Positions 34,101 to 41,598 of a stretch of 48,766 nucleotides of DNA are shown here, one piece after another. The first letter of the stretch is position 1. Each line of letters begins with the position of its first letter. The notes under the pieces were generated by a model. That model was not told where the DNA came from and searched no databases. It was given only the letters and a program-made list of their open reading frames with translations. The DNA comes from an uncultured Bacteriovoracaceae bacterium (GTDB lineage: Bacteria; Bdellovibrionota; Bacteriovoracia; Bacteriovoracales; Bacteriovoracaceae). The stretch lies in NCBI GenBank assembly GCA_950054155.1, contig CATLOT010000030.1, forward strand, positions 1 through 48,766, read 5' to 3'. The translations under genes were made by a program, and so were the position numbers.

Positions 34101-34283
34101 TTGAAGAAACCATGCATCTTCTGCGGTAAGGATATTTCCTTCAAAAATAAGATCATTTGAAGGCTGGCGAATAGAGGCCAAAGGAATTCTCTCTTCTTGG
34201 GAGTAGAGTGACCTCATCCCTGAAAAGAGAGCTAAAATGAGTGAAAAAAACAAAAAGATTTTTCTTCTTTTTAAAGTTCCCAA
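31146..34283 (-). CDS. Large exported protein of unknown function, coupled to the subtilase
   Basis: A 1045-residue protein starting with TTG, preceded by AAGGAT, with a signal peptide (FLFFSLILALFSG core; likely cleavage near residues 29-30). I recognise no known domain. The first 300 residues are mixed alpha/beta. The middle (about 430-700) is beta-rich with Gly patterns like NGGLILNRDIVVG and SLGGGVQGAVVRR, and the C-terminal 150 residues are basic and helical with several cysteines (NECRRNSRRN, IECGNLG, VRECSKL, KSKCALD). It ends in TAATG shared with the protease, so the two are made together, possibly as enzyme and partner, chaperone, inhibitor or substrate. None of these can be decided from sequence. 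Confidence 0.85.
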   Translation of the reverse strand: MGTLKRRKIFLFFSLILALFSGMRSLYSQEERIPLASIRQPSNDLIFEGNILTAEDAWFLQQNEKVDLSLLDPMESVTWKNRIENVLNPAWDEIPIDESKEYLFKGSISSNQGIMRFNVLPEEGRDRVFTILLEKTLHTTLLRRNLLRKLGYQIAPMKYLKSLKVTFDNIEQRDQFLSRELPEATYGAPSRWLGFDHKELTDEQLTLTFNDVVAFMPQETDHYNVAMGVPQRRLVSRTLRSLLIPYAVVNLGESVNKLPWNVGLVDNESVVLPHFTYANMNTAIEDARWAARRLAKLNRDDWKEVVEASGFPKPVEAILIEKLISRRNSLLSLLEVDAESISFETNINIAGEVESGRLLKEDWDGYASRFAHGQPESPFKDFEYFVFSKIQSSVLTNLMSLVNEKLSVFDPTEAKFEFIKDQFEEGLEHFVETGEFKEFGVGTWFSPVVNGGLILNRDIVVGNYLGTDNLVQLADTVGVSLTLGGIMGIENLPSWPVASVSGTVSAVRTYTHLKPVKTLKASFKEPYRNLMVPLLKRDLRKTLSQLGDLPNQDSEPDADGVDPRLKAIEGFISDINETLGVGESLLITDRLTPRVFGNGSLNMMETRVSLGGGVQGAVVRRLHLYRKDPSTIHVYEDKGRTYTLSLNAGIDHYIPVVKVDTSRTKGKYKVRFHQVNINGEVSENPDLFSNAIALSSLIEEGSSELLEVREKPYIVEGDFLDKSTKFSFLVWKAKYLKGDNDIVLTTPGQQRNEFVSLTSQSQSGINYQSFVYDVINYYLKDISKDLPITPQLDVNRFQNPGQSIFGVSETLSARFEARKNKSELKDRFIGLTDKREGWSASKKKLQRYIDELNTKYGTTLFNVGSVNDAQALQLFEISVSTNIYEKGISNIENVTQKTLEDLGRRYGRERWNECRRNSRRNRVIRTARTLIECGNLGSLMDKVRECSKLTKGTKKKSKCALDLAKKMVKDLEFNDFLKIVGVENVFVHGAINGFRKESEILNAPIRANTIGRVRSKYWNGPLDRLRDIIGIQGGELNGSWIRESL

Positions 34284-34375
34284 AGTTAATCCTTAATTAA
34301 TTGAACGTTCACCCCATAGAGATGCAAAGTTCAGACCACTTATGCCATGATTATTCCAAGACTTAAGTGCTAAAA

Positions 34376-34394
34376 TTGTCTAAAATTTAGACAA
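34376..34394. promoter_or_regulatory. 19-bp perfect palindrome in the divergent intergenic region
   Basis: TTGTCTAAA and TTTAGACAA flank a central A, between the 1045-residue protein gene (minus) and the membrane glycosyltransferase-like gene (plus). The length and symmetry fit a dimeric repressor operator, and it could serve either gene. The regulator is unknown. Confidence 0.5.
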
Positions 34395-34417
34395 AACCAA
34401 TAAAAAAGGCGTTAACC

Positions 34418-35830
34418 TTGAGGCTCCAAAAATTAAGCCCCTTTATCCTCTTTGCCCTCTTCACTTTCTTTATTCAAAGAAACCTCTTCTTTGAAAATTT
34501 CAATATTGATGAGATCATTCTCTACTTTTCTTCACTCGGAATCCCTTTTCATGACCTCACCAGTCCTTCACTGGCGCATGCTCCTTTAAAAGACTTTACG
34601 AAAATCCTCTTTGTGAACTCTCATGGGGGATCCATGGACCCAGGGGGATTCAATTTTGTCATCTTTATATGGAATTCCTTAGGAGAGCTCTTTGGGATAA
34701 AGAGCGCTTTCTTTTTACGCTTACTCCCTTTTAGTTTCTTTCTTGTAAGCTTTTTGCTCTATTCACTCTTTTTAAAGAGCTTTCGCATAGCTCCTTTAGT
34801 AGGAGCACTTCTTCTCTATTTGATTTGGCAGGATCAGATCTTCTTTGATTATCTCTTTACTGTCAGACCCTATATTATGGAGGTTTGTGCCGTTCTTACC
34901 CTCTGCGCTCTCCTCTACTTTAAGCTTTTAGAGCCTAAAGAGGAAAAGTCGGCCCACTTCATTCTTCTTGGTATTCCCCTCGCATTCTTTGCTTCAAGTC
35001 GCTATACCGTCTGGCCCATCATTCTCCTCGCCCTTCTCTACTTATTTTGGCTTTACCAAAAAGAAAAGAGGGTCCTACGCCCTCTTTGTGTCTTTATTCC
35101 TAGTCTTCTTATGATGGCCATCTTTAGCTTCACTAGCCTTAGACTTCAAATCCATTACCACCTCCCTTATATGGAGCGCCAATTCCTTGGTGGCTATGGA
35201 TTTTGGCCAACAGTGAAGCAACTGATGAATCCAATGGTTTTCGCTTTTCTCAGTTACCCTGTTTTTCACTTCTTTTTTAATCAAGAAGCCACTTCAAAAC
35301 AAAGGAGTTATTCTCTCTTTCTTTTGTTCTTTATGGTCGTGACCCTACTTCTTGATCTCTTTAATCTTTCGCCCTTTGCCATGGATCAGAGGTTCACCCT
35401 CTTCTTCCATGCAGTGGCCCTTTTGAATTTCAGCTTACTTATTTCGCCGGTACTTGAGTCGGGTTTTTCAAGATGGTCTATTCAGTCCCTTCTTGCGGTT
35501 TTTATTCCCGGGTTTCTTTCACTCTATTTCTTTAGCTTTCAAAAGATTTATTTTCGCCAAGCCAGTGATCTTCTTCCTATAACCTCTCACCTTTCAACGA
35601 TCCTCTCTCCAAAAGATCATATCTACTGTGATCAAGACACCTGGGGAATGATTCATTTTCATAAGGCTGTATTAAAGAGCAGTAAAGTTCCTCAATGCAA
35701 GCCCCTTGAAAACCTCTCCTCGAATCAACCCCAAGGTCAAAAAAATTATATTCTTAAGAGAACGGGTACTTTAGTTGCTGGCAAAGTCATTTTAGGAGGA
35801 ACCTATGAGCAGCTCCTCCTAAAAGAATAG
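34418..35830 (+). CDS. Multi-spanning membrane protein, probably GT-C type glycosyltransferase
   Basis: A 470-residue protein with about ten to eleven membrane helices and a C-terminal soluble tail of about 90 residues. The first periplasmic loop carries an acidic pair in FNIDEIILYF, as in ArnT/PMT-like GT-C enzymes that move sugars from polyprenyl carriers. I infer that class from topology and this motif only. The start is a TTG at 34418 with AAAGG about 6 nt upstream; no ATG is available before the first helix. A 19-bp palindrome lies 24 nt upstream. Its end is 6 nt from the convergent lipoprotein gene. Confidence 0.65.
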   Translation: MRLQKLSPFILFALFTFFIQRNLFFENFNIDEIILYFSSLGIPFHDLTSPSLAHAPLKDFTKILFVNSHGGSMDPGGFNFVIFIWNSLGELFGIKSAFFLRLLPFSFFLVSFLLYSLFLKSFRIAPLVGALLLYLIWQDQIFFDYLFTVRPYIMEVCAVLTLCALLYFKLLEPKEEKSAHFILLGIPLAFFASSRYTVWPIILLALLYLFWLYQKEKRVLRPLCVFIPSLLMMAIFSFTSLRLQIHYHLPYMERQFLGGYGFWPTVKQLMNPMVFAFLSYPVFHFFFNQEATSKQRSYSLFLLFFMVVTLLLDLFNLSPFAMDQRFTLFFHAVALLNFSLLISPVLESGFSRWSIQSLLAVFIPGFLSLYFFSFQKIYFRQASDLLPITSHLSTILSPKDHIYCDQDTWGMIHFHKAVLKSSKVPQCKPLENLSSNQPQGQKNYILKRTGTLVAGKVILGGTYEQLLLKE

Positions 35831-35836
35831 AGCTTC

Positions 35837-36721
35837 TTAGATTTGAACCCCAAAGAGTTCTGGAAGAAGCTTACCTTCAAGGTGCTGAGCAGTCGTTCCC
35901 ACTTTAGATGAGATTTTCTCAAGAACTTCTTCTTTCTTTTTGTTGTCAAAACCAGCTTGAACAACTTCTTCTAGAGTAACACCTGTTAGATTTTCGATAT
36001 CACCCATGAGAGCAGCTTGGTCTTCAGCAGTGAGTTCACTATCAGACTTCTTAAGCATGCTTTCGACTTTTGAACCAAGAGTCACAAGGCTCATTGCCGT
36101 TTCAAGTGAAACTGAATACGTGTAACTGACATTAGAAGCTTGTTTAAAGAACTTCATTTTCTCTGAATCAGCGGCCATCAAATTGACATCGGTTGTTTCA
36201 GATTCGTCTTCGTAAGCATATCCAGATTCCTCACCATAGAAGAAACCATCTGTTCCAAGGGTTACGACTTCGTAATCATCACCGAGGTAGTCACCATTGA
36301 TATAACCATCAAGGATGTCATCAGTTTCAATATTTCTGAATTCATCTGCAGCTGAGAAGTCATTTGAATAATAATCGTAATAAACGATAGAGCGTACATA
36401 CTGAAGAGATACCGCTTTATACTCATCATACTTTGAATCATAAATAACGAACCAATCATCTTGCCCAGCGAGTTGAGATCTCTCAGTCTCATCGATGGTA
36501 AGGATCAGTTCAGAGAGGTCATCAGCAGGAAGACCATCCACATCATTAAGGGCTGTGATAAAACGATTAGCCGTGATCGTAGGTGAAGAATATTGACCGT
36601 AAGTCGATCCACCCGTGCCGGTACCACCGCCACCGCCTCCGCCGCTACAACTTGCGAAAGTTAGGGCTGCGAGCGTTAGTGAAGTCATAGCTAATTTCTT
36701 AGGGTTTAAATCCTGCAACAT
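35837..36721 (-). CDS. Lipoprotein, paralog A of a tandem pair
   Basis: The ATG at 36721 has AAGGAGAG close upstream and gives a 294-residue lipoprotein with lipobox F-A-S-C followed by poly-Gly. The frame is open 85 codons upstream but that stretch is not conserved. The mature protein is acidic and Tyr-rich: EDWFVIYDSKYDEYKAVSLQ, then GEESGYAYEDE and DVNLMAA. The C-terminal helical part ends LEGKLLPELFG. It is strongly similar throughout to the next gene upstream (36849-37706), which marks a duplication. No known domain. A hairpin terminator lies between the copies, and each has its own ribosome binding site. Confidence 0.8.
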   Translation of the reverse strand: MLQDLNPKKLAMTSLTLAALTFASCSGGGGGGGTGTGGSTYGQYSSPTITANRFITALNDVDGLPADDLSELILTIDETERSQLAGQDDWFVIYDSKYDEYKAVSLQYVRSIVYYDYYSNDFSAADEFRNIETDDILDGYINGDYLGDDYEVVTLGTDGFFYGEESGYAYEDESETTDVNLMAADSEKMKFFKQASNVSYTYSVSLETAMSLVTLGSKVESMLKKSDSELTAEDQAALMGDIENLTGVTLEEVVQAGFDNKKKEEVLEKISSKVGTTAQHLEGKLLPELFGVQI

Positions 36722-36782
36722 GTTCTCTCCTTTTTTCTCCGACATTGCGTGTGTACGGAGAGCTAGTGCAGAACTGATGCCA

Positions 36783-36820
36783 AAAAAGAAAAGCCCCGCG
36801 TTAATAGCGGGGCTTTTTAT
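36783..36820 (-). terminator. Terminator of the second tandem lipoprotein gene
   Basis: AAAGCCCCGC (36790-36799) pairs with GCGGGGCTTT (36807-36816) with a 7-nt loop. The minus-strand transcript continues into a T-run (TTCTTTTTTG). The plus strand also shows TTTTTAT after the stem. It lies about 33 nt after the stop of the gene at 36849-37706. Confidence 0.85.
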
Positions 36821-36848
36821 GCATTGTAAGTTTTTGTAAACTTTCTGC

Positions 36849-37706
36849 TTACTTGATACCAAAAAGTTCTGGAAGAAGTTTACTCTCAAGAACTTGTCTG
36901 TTGGCACCTGTCTTAGAGGCGATCTTATCAAGAGCTTGCTCTTTAGCTTCATCAGAAACACCAGCAGCGATAGCATCTTCTAAAGTAAGGCCTGTAAGGT
37001 GCTCAAGGTCGTTAAGAAGGACTTCTTGGTCTTCTGCCGTAAGTTCTTCTTGGTTAGCACCCTTTTGAATCATCCCTTCAACCTTTTCTCCAAGTGAAAC
37101 AAGAGAGAGGGCAGTTGCTGGTGAAACTTGGTAAGTGTATGAAATATTTGAAACTTTCTTTGCAAGTTTCTTCATCTCTGCTTCTGCAGCCATTAGGTTA
37201 ACGTCAGTAGACTCAACCTCATCCTCGTAAGCATAACCAGATTCTTCACCGTAGAAATAACCACCTGGTCCAAGAGTTACAACTTCGTAGTCATCACCAC
37301 CAAGGTCACCCCAAACGTATCCAGCTGCAATATCGCTATTTTCAATATTTCTGAATTCCTCAGCTGTTTGGTAGTTGCTTGAATAGTATGAGTAATAAGT
37401 AATTGCTCTGATATATTGAAGACTTACGGCCTTGTACTCATTGAACTTGTCATCATAGATAACGAACCAATCTTCTTGACCAATAAGACGTGAACGCTCT
37501 GTCTCATTAGTATAAAGAATTACTTCAGAATCAGTGTAAGCACCATCAACACTGTTAAGGGCGTTAACGAAACCGTTCGCAGTAATATAAGGTGAACTGT
37601 AGTATCCATAATCACGGCTTGAACCACCGCCTCCACCACCACAGCCGTTAAGGATGACTGCCGTTGCGAGAACTGATGCTGTAAGAGCTAATTTTTTCAT
37701 TTTCAT
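36849..37706 (-). CDS. Lipoprotein, paralog B of a tandem pair
   Basis: A 285-residue lipoprotein with signal peptide (MKMKKLALTASVLATAVILN) and lipobox L-N-G-C, followed by a Gly run. GAGGAG 6 nt before the ATG supports the start. It shares long blocks with the downstream copy: YYSSPYITANGFVNALN against YSSPTITANRFITALN, EDWFVIYD, YKAVSLQY, GEESGYAYEDE, DVNLMAA, SKLLPELFG. The tyrosine/aspartate-rich N-terminal half and helical C-terminal half (about 190-285, with LTAEDQEVLLNDLEHLTG) suggest two domains. Function unknown; lipid anchoring predicts an envelope location. Confidence 0.8.
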   Translation of the reverse strand: MKMKKLALTASVLATAVILNGCGGGGGGSSRDYGYYSSPYITANGFVNALNSVDGAYTDSEVILYTNETERSRLIGQEDWFVIYDDKFNEYKAVSLQYIRAITYYSYYSSNYQTAEEFRNIENSDIAAGYVWGDLGGDDYEVVTLGPGGYFYGEESGYAYEDEVESTDVNLMAAEAEMKKLAKKVSNISYTYQVSPATALSLVSLGEKVEGMIQKGANQEELTAEDQEVLLNDLEHLTGLTLEDAIAAGVSDEAKEQALDKIASKTGANRQVLESKLLPELFGIK

Positions 37707-37830
37707 TTCTTTCTCCTCTATTTGCTTTTGGGTTATCTCAATTATTCTGATTTGAAAGTGCGCCGTTTATGTCACACTTCTTTGTGCGCACCAAGTCATT
37801 TTGTCAAATTTACAGGTGCGCTTTGGCATC

Positions 37831-37871
37831 GGGGCCAGGCTGACTCCACCTAAAATGGTCAGATTAGCCCC
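37831..37871. other. Symmetric inverted repeat of unknown role
   Basis: GGGGC and GCCCC enclose CTGAC and GTCAG with a matched 4 x 4 internal loop. It lies directly after the stop of the gene at 37882-38682 (minus strand). No T-run follows on that strand, so it is not a standard terminator. Three copies of GTGCGC (37758, 37784, 37816) lie upstream of paralog B nearby. Confidence 0.3.
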
Positions 37872-37881
37872 ATTTTGTTCA

Positions 37882-38682
37882 CTAGGGCTCTAGATCTTTA
37901 AGACTCAAGTCAAAATAGAATGTCTTGCCATCTCTCTTATAAGCAAAACAGCCATTCTTTGAACCATTAATATTGAAGCCCGCTCCCCAATAACGGTAGC
38001 CTTCTTCATAGGAGCGCGCCGTATTGTGGCTATGGGTTTCATTGTGAAGAAGTTCAATCTTGCCAAGGGCCTTATTTCCCCCAACAAGGTTACGGGTGAA
38101 GAAGCGCCACTGGATTTTTCGATCATCTATGAGTTTCTTATCCTCATCAATCATCGTGAGTTGCTCAGCGGTATGATAGAGAAAACGCGTCTCTTCATGA
38201 TTAAGCATGAGTTCATATCTCTTGTGACCTTCCTTAGCAGGAATCGGCTTAATTTTTTCATCGTAGAATTTCTGAGGAATGAAGAGATGGCTATGGCCCA
38301 TGTCAGGAAAAATAACGGCGTCTATGTAGCCTCTCTTAAGCCCTTCTTCAACGTGAGCAATAACGCTTTTAATGAAGCGATCACTTAGCTTTATCTTCTC
38401 TTCAGATCCTCCATAGGGAGTATAGGGAAGGTAGACTTGGCCATTTTCAAGGAAAGCGCGCTCCTTTAAGCGAAAGCCCCTCTCGTAGACACTCACTTCC
38501 TTTTTCTTAATTTCCTCAAGGCTCATCCCCCAAGAAAACTCAGAGCTTCGTAGGATCTCTTCTCCTTGAGTCGTGCGCTTACAAGTTTCACTTTGCACTA
38601 ATTCAGGTGCTGTTGCCATTACGGTGCCCGATAGGCAGAGCAAGCTCGCCAGAGCACAAGAAGCTTTGATCACTTTCTTCAT
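37882..38682 (-). CDS. Secreted protein with two HxH-type motifs, function unknown
   Basis: A 266-residue protein with a signal peptide (MKKVIKASCALASLLCLSG, cleavage probably after VMA). The mature part contains FPDMGHSHLFIP (about 130) and ELLHNETHSHNTARSYEEG (about 215-230), two His-x-His clusters each with nearby acids, plus LMLNHEETRF. These could bind a metal, perhaps as a catalytic site. I do not recognise the family. The C-terminal GAGFNINGSKNGCFAYKRDG looks beta-stranded. It is monocistronic, upstream (in the minus direction) of the tandem lipoproteins. Confidence 0.75.
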   Translation of the reverse strand: MKKVIKASCALASLLCLSGTVMATAPELVQSETCKRTTQGEEILRSSEFSWGMSLEEIKKKEVSVYERGFRLKERAFLENGQVYLPYTPYGGSEEKIKLSDRFIKSVIAHVEEGLKRGYIDAVIFPDMGHSHLFIPQKFYDEKIKPIPAKEGHKRYELMLNHEETRFLYHTAEQLTMIDEDKKLIDDRKIQWRFFTRNLVGGNKALGKIELLHNETHSHNTARSYEEGYRYWGAGFNINGSKNGCFAYKRDGKTFYFDLSLKDLEP

Positions 38683-38759
38683 CGTTTTCTCCTCAATTTT
38701 TTTGATAGAGGGAACCTACAAGACGGATCACAATAAAGAACTCGTATTAACAAAATTAC

Positions 38760-38777
38760 AGGGGGCAACGCCCCCCA
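38760..38777 (-). terminator. Terminator of the RNase G/E gene
   Basis: GGGGGC (38761-38766) pairs with GCCCCC (38770-38775) with a 3-nt loop. The minus-strand transcript continues TGTAATTTTG. It lies about 20 nt past the stop codon. The T-run is short, so efficiency is uncertain. Confidence 0.6.
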
Positions 38778-38797
38778 TGTAAGAAAAAATCAGGTGA

Positions 38798-40378
38798 TTA
38801 GAACTCTTGAGCGAAAATCTCGTACTGCTCTATATGGTAGTTATTCTCAGAACGAATAACCAATTGCTTACCAAAGGTCTCTTCAAGGGTTTCAACCATT
38901 TCAGCATCCTCTGAACAGAGTCTTGCTGTCACTTCAGGGTGGGCATAAATAAAGACTTTATTCCCCTCACTCTTTTTAATGACCTTCATAAGCTCTCTTA
39001 CGAGCTCATAACAGACGGTAACCGTTGATTTCACAACTCCCGTCCCTTCACAATAAGGGCAGCCCGTACACATCAAACGCGTCAAAGTGTCTCGAGTTCT
39101 CTTTCTTGTCATTTCGACAAGGCCAAGACCAGAGATTGGAAGGACATTGGTCTTGGATCTATCTTTCTTTAAAGCCTCAAGAAGAGAGTTATAAACTTGC
39201 TCTCGATGGTCCTCTTTTTCCATATCGATAAAGTCGATGATGATAATCCCACCGCAATTTCTTAAGCGCATTTGATACGCAATTTCTTTAACGGCTTCTA
39301 GGTTAGTCCGTAAGATTGTCTCTTCTAGGGTTTTTCGACCAACGAACTTTCCTGTATTCACATCAATGGAAACAAGTGCTTCCGTTTGATCGACATTGAG
39401 AGAGCCCCCACTTCGCAGGAACACCTTATTAGAGAGTCCTCTCTCTATCTCCATATCAAGGCCATGCTTTTCAAAAAGAGGTATATCCTCATTATAGAGT
39501 TTGGCCTTACCTTTAATATTGGGAAGAAACTTTTGAATGAACTTTTCAACTTCTTTTAAATTCTCTTTGCTATCAACAATGATCTCTTCAACATCCTCAT
39601 CCGTAATATCGCGAAGGACTTTTTGGACAAAGTGAAGATCTTTATAACAAAGGCTTGGTGCTTTTATCGTATCAGCGGATTTCATAACATCCTTCCAAAT
39701 ACGATTAAGCATATTGTAGTCAGCCTTTAAAGTTTTATAAGATTGCCCTTCAGCGACTGTCCTCGCTATGATCCCCTTACCTTCAGGACGAATGGTATCA
39801 AGAATCTCTCTTAGGCGGTCTCTTTCCGTATCATTTTCAATTCTTCGAGAAACACCCGTGTGCTCAATAAAAGGCATGAAAACGACGTGTCTACCGGCTA
39901 AGGTTACGTGTCTTGTCACACGAGGACCTTTAGTAGAAATAGGCTCCTTAGCCACTTGAACAAGGATCTCATCCCCTTCTTTTAAGAAAGATTCTATTGA
40001 GACATCTGGGCGGTAGCGCATATTAACATGATCAGAGAGAGTCGAAAGTTCATCGGGAATCACTTCGCCCATTTTCTCGCGCCTACTGGCGAGCTCTTTC
40101 TTTGTTCTCTCTGCAATTTCACGTTGTTCTTCTAAGGTTGGAATATAAGCATCATCGACATAGAGAAAGGCCGCTTTCTCATAGCCTATATCGACGAACG
40201 CCGATTGCATTCCAGGTAAGACTCTTAGAACCTTACCTTTGTAGATATTCCCCACAGAGGGATGGTCGTCGCGAATTTGCTCGCCTCGAACCATGAGGAA
40301 ATCCAAGATCTCCCCACTCTCAACCAGCGCAGCTCGGCACTCACCCAGCGTCTGGTTGATGAACAGTTGTTTTGCCAT
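38798..40378 (-). CDS. rng: Ribonuclease G/E family endoribonuclease
   Basis: A 526-residue protein with the RNase E/G catalytic core only, so closer to RNase G (E. coli 489) than to long RNase E. Residues of about 40-130 form the S1 RNA-binding domain (GNIYKGKVLRVLPGMQ), which has an inserted charged loop (EEQREIAERTKKELA). The metal-binding aspartates are D339 (SIDVNTG) and D382 (IIIDFIDM), 43 apart as in E. coli RNase E. The Zn-link cysteines are in CTGCPYCEGTG. It cleaves AU-rich single-stranded RNA from the 5' end, in rRNA processing and mRNA decay. A thioredoxin-like gene precedes it by 81 nt. Confidence 0.95.
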   Translation of the reverse strand: MAKQLFINQTLGECRAALVESGEILDFLMVRGEQIRDDHPSVGNIYKGKVLRVLPGMQSAFVDIGYEKAAFLYVDDAYIPTLEEQREIAERTKKELASRREKMGEVIPDELSTLSDHVNMRYRPDVSIESFLKEGDEILVQVAKEPISTKGPRVTRHVTLAGRHVVFMPFIEHTGVSRRIENDTERDRLREILDTIRPEGKGIIARTVAEGQSYKTLKADYNMLNRIWKDVMKSADTIKAPSLCYKDLHFVQKVLRDITDEDVEEIIVDSKENLKEVEKFIQKFLPNIKGKAKLYNEDIPLFEKHGLDMEIERGLSNKVFLRSGGSLNVDQTEALVSIDVNTGKFVGRKTLEETILRTNLEAVKEIAYQMRLRNCGGIIIIDFIDMEKEDHREQVYNSLLEALKKDRSKTNVLPISGLGLVEMTRKRTRDTLTRLMCTGCPYCEGTGVVKSTVTVCYELVRELMKVIKKSEGNKVFIYAHPEVTARLCSEDAEMVETLEETFGKQLVIRSENNYHIEQYEIFAQEF

Positions 40379-40459
40379 GTGTTAATCCTAAATTTTAAAA
40401 TCATAAATCTCTTAGATTCTAGCAAATTCTTAAGACACTCGATAGAGGGCACAGAGAGA

Positions 40460-40906
40460 TTAGCGGGTGACTTGGCGCAATTTCTGACACTCAAGTGCAC
40501 CTAAATGGTGAACAAGCTTCTCACCCTCTGCAAAGAAGAGAAGTTGAGGTGAATAGTTGTGTTTTACACCTAGGTGTTTAAGGACATCCCCATCCCCATA
40601 AAAAGGTCCACTTTGCTGGGGTTTCATTTTCTTGAGGATCTCAAAACGCTTGGCTTCCCGGTAGAGCTCGCGCTCACCTGCGTCTATACCGACGATACGA
40701 ACCTTGCTCAAGTCATCAAGACAATCCAAAGATTTCATCTGCAACTCACAGGCGGAGCAGTCTGGTCGAAAGAGAATCCATACGGTCTTTCCTTTCATGA
40801 GGCTTTGCATTTTTACAGTTGGGGTCTTTCCCAAGCCTCGAATTTCTAGACTGTAGCTAGTTAGGGAAGAAAGGAGAAGTAATAAGGTTAACCAAGGCCG
40901 CAACAT
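40460..40906 (-). CDS. Periplasmic thioredoxin-like (TlpA/redoxin) protein
   Basis: A 148-residue exported protein with signal peptide (MLRPWLTLLLLLSSLTSYS) and a thioredoxin fold. VWILFRPDCSACELQMKSL carries a C-S-A-C redox pair, and a cis-Pro is likely in NYSPQLLFFAEG. Two further cysteines occur (LDCLDD, LECQKL). It should reduce or exchange disulfides outside the cytoplasm. It starts 3 nt after the tonB stop, so it is made with TonB. No strong ribosome binding site is seen. A link to the receptor across the divergent gap, whose plug has a CxxC, is possible but unproven. Confidence 0.8.
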   Translation of the reverse strand: MLRPWLTLLLLLSSLTSYSLEIRGLGKTPTVKMQSLMKGKTVWILFRPDCSACELQMKSLDCLDDLSKVRIVGIDAGERELYREAKRFEILKKMKPQQSGPFYGDGDVLKHLGVKHNYSPQLLFFAEGEKLVHHLGALECQKLRQVTR

Positions 40907-40909
40907 AAA

Positions 40910-41512
40910 TTAACGCTTCAGAGAATAGCGTAAGGGGACACTTAAAGTAATTTTGCCACCCATTTCAATTGGAAGCGGTTTAAAGTGAGAAATCTGTTGA
41001 ACGAGCCTTAGTGCAGCTCTATTGAGTGTATTAAAGTGAGAAGCTTTCTTGAGTTCGACTTTAACAAAGTGCCCATGTTGATCAATTTCAAGCTCAACTT
41101 CAACACTTCCACTTTGCTTTAAGCGTGCCGCTTTTCGAGGATAGGACTTCTGATTTTCAATGAACTGGCGCAGCTCTGTTATGTACTGATTAAGCTTCTT
41201 TTCGCCCTCTTGCTTTTCTCTTCGCGCTTGGGCTTTTTGGCTTGGTGTTGTTTTCCGTGCCACCTTTATAGTCTTTTTCTTTTCTACCTTTTTAGGAGTG
41301 ACTTTCTTTCGTCCTTCTAAAACTCTCTTGAGCTTAGGGAGCTCACTCTCCTCAATGCGAAGAATGACTTTAAAGGTTTCACCATGATGAGCATGCAATT
41401 CACGCTGAGCTTCAAGAGCGACAGTACTTTGCTCTTCTTTGGAGGAAGTCCAAAAAAGAAGAGCCCCATGGGCCAATAGACTGACTAAAAGACTAAGTTT
41501 AAAAAGTTTCAC
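40910..41512 (-). CDS. TonB family energy transducer
   Basis: A 200-residue protein with one N-terminal membrane helix (LSLLVSLLAHGALLFW, with the conserved SxxxH-like pattern), a Lys/Arg/Glu-rich periplasmic spacer instead of the usual Pro-rich one, and a C-terminal TonB domain (about 120-200: YPRKAARLKQSGSVEVELE, then LPLRYSL-like end). TonB couples the inner-membrane proton gradient to outer-membrane receptors. It starts with GTG at 41512, with AGGAAACAG before it. It is divergent from a lipoprotein plus TonB-dependent receptor, its probable client. No exbB/exbD is in the window. Confidence 0.88.
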   Translation of the reverse strand: MKLFKLSLLVSLLAHGALLFWTSSKEEQSTVALEAQRELHAHHGETFKVILRIEESELPKLKRVLEGRKKVTPKKVEKKKTIKVARKTTPSQKAQARREKQEGEKKLNQYITELRQFIENQKSYPRKAARLKQSGSVEVELEIDQHGHFVKVELKKASHFNTLNRAALRLVQQISHFKPLPIEMGGKITLSVPLRYSLKR

Positions 41513-41531
41513 CTGTTTCCTTTTTGCTCTT

Positions 41532-41548
41532 GCAACTCTGTCGCAACT
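41532..41548. promoter_or_regulatory. Direct repeat in the tonB / receptor intergenic region
   Basis: GCAACT occurs at 41532-41537 and 41543-41548, 11 bp apart (one helical turn), in the 86-bp divergent gap. It could be a regulator site shared by tonB and the receptor genes. No Fur or Zur box is obvious. Confidence 0.25.
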
Positions 41549-41598
41549 AAGCCTATATTACCTGCCATAGCCTTCTCTGTAAACCTAAGGAGCCCCTT

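Noticed and set aside
36722-36976. Longer form of tandem lipoprotein A starting at 36976
   Set aside because: The extra 85 codons run through the terminator hairpin and are absent from the paralog; the lipobox and AAGGAG fix the start at 36721.
41519-41598. Fur or Zur box upstream of the TonB/receptor genes
   Set aside because: No 19-bp inverted repeat like GATAATGATAATCATTATC or a Zur-type dyad was found; only a short direct repeat.
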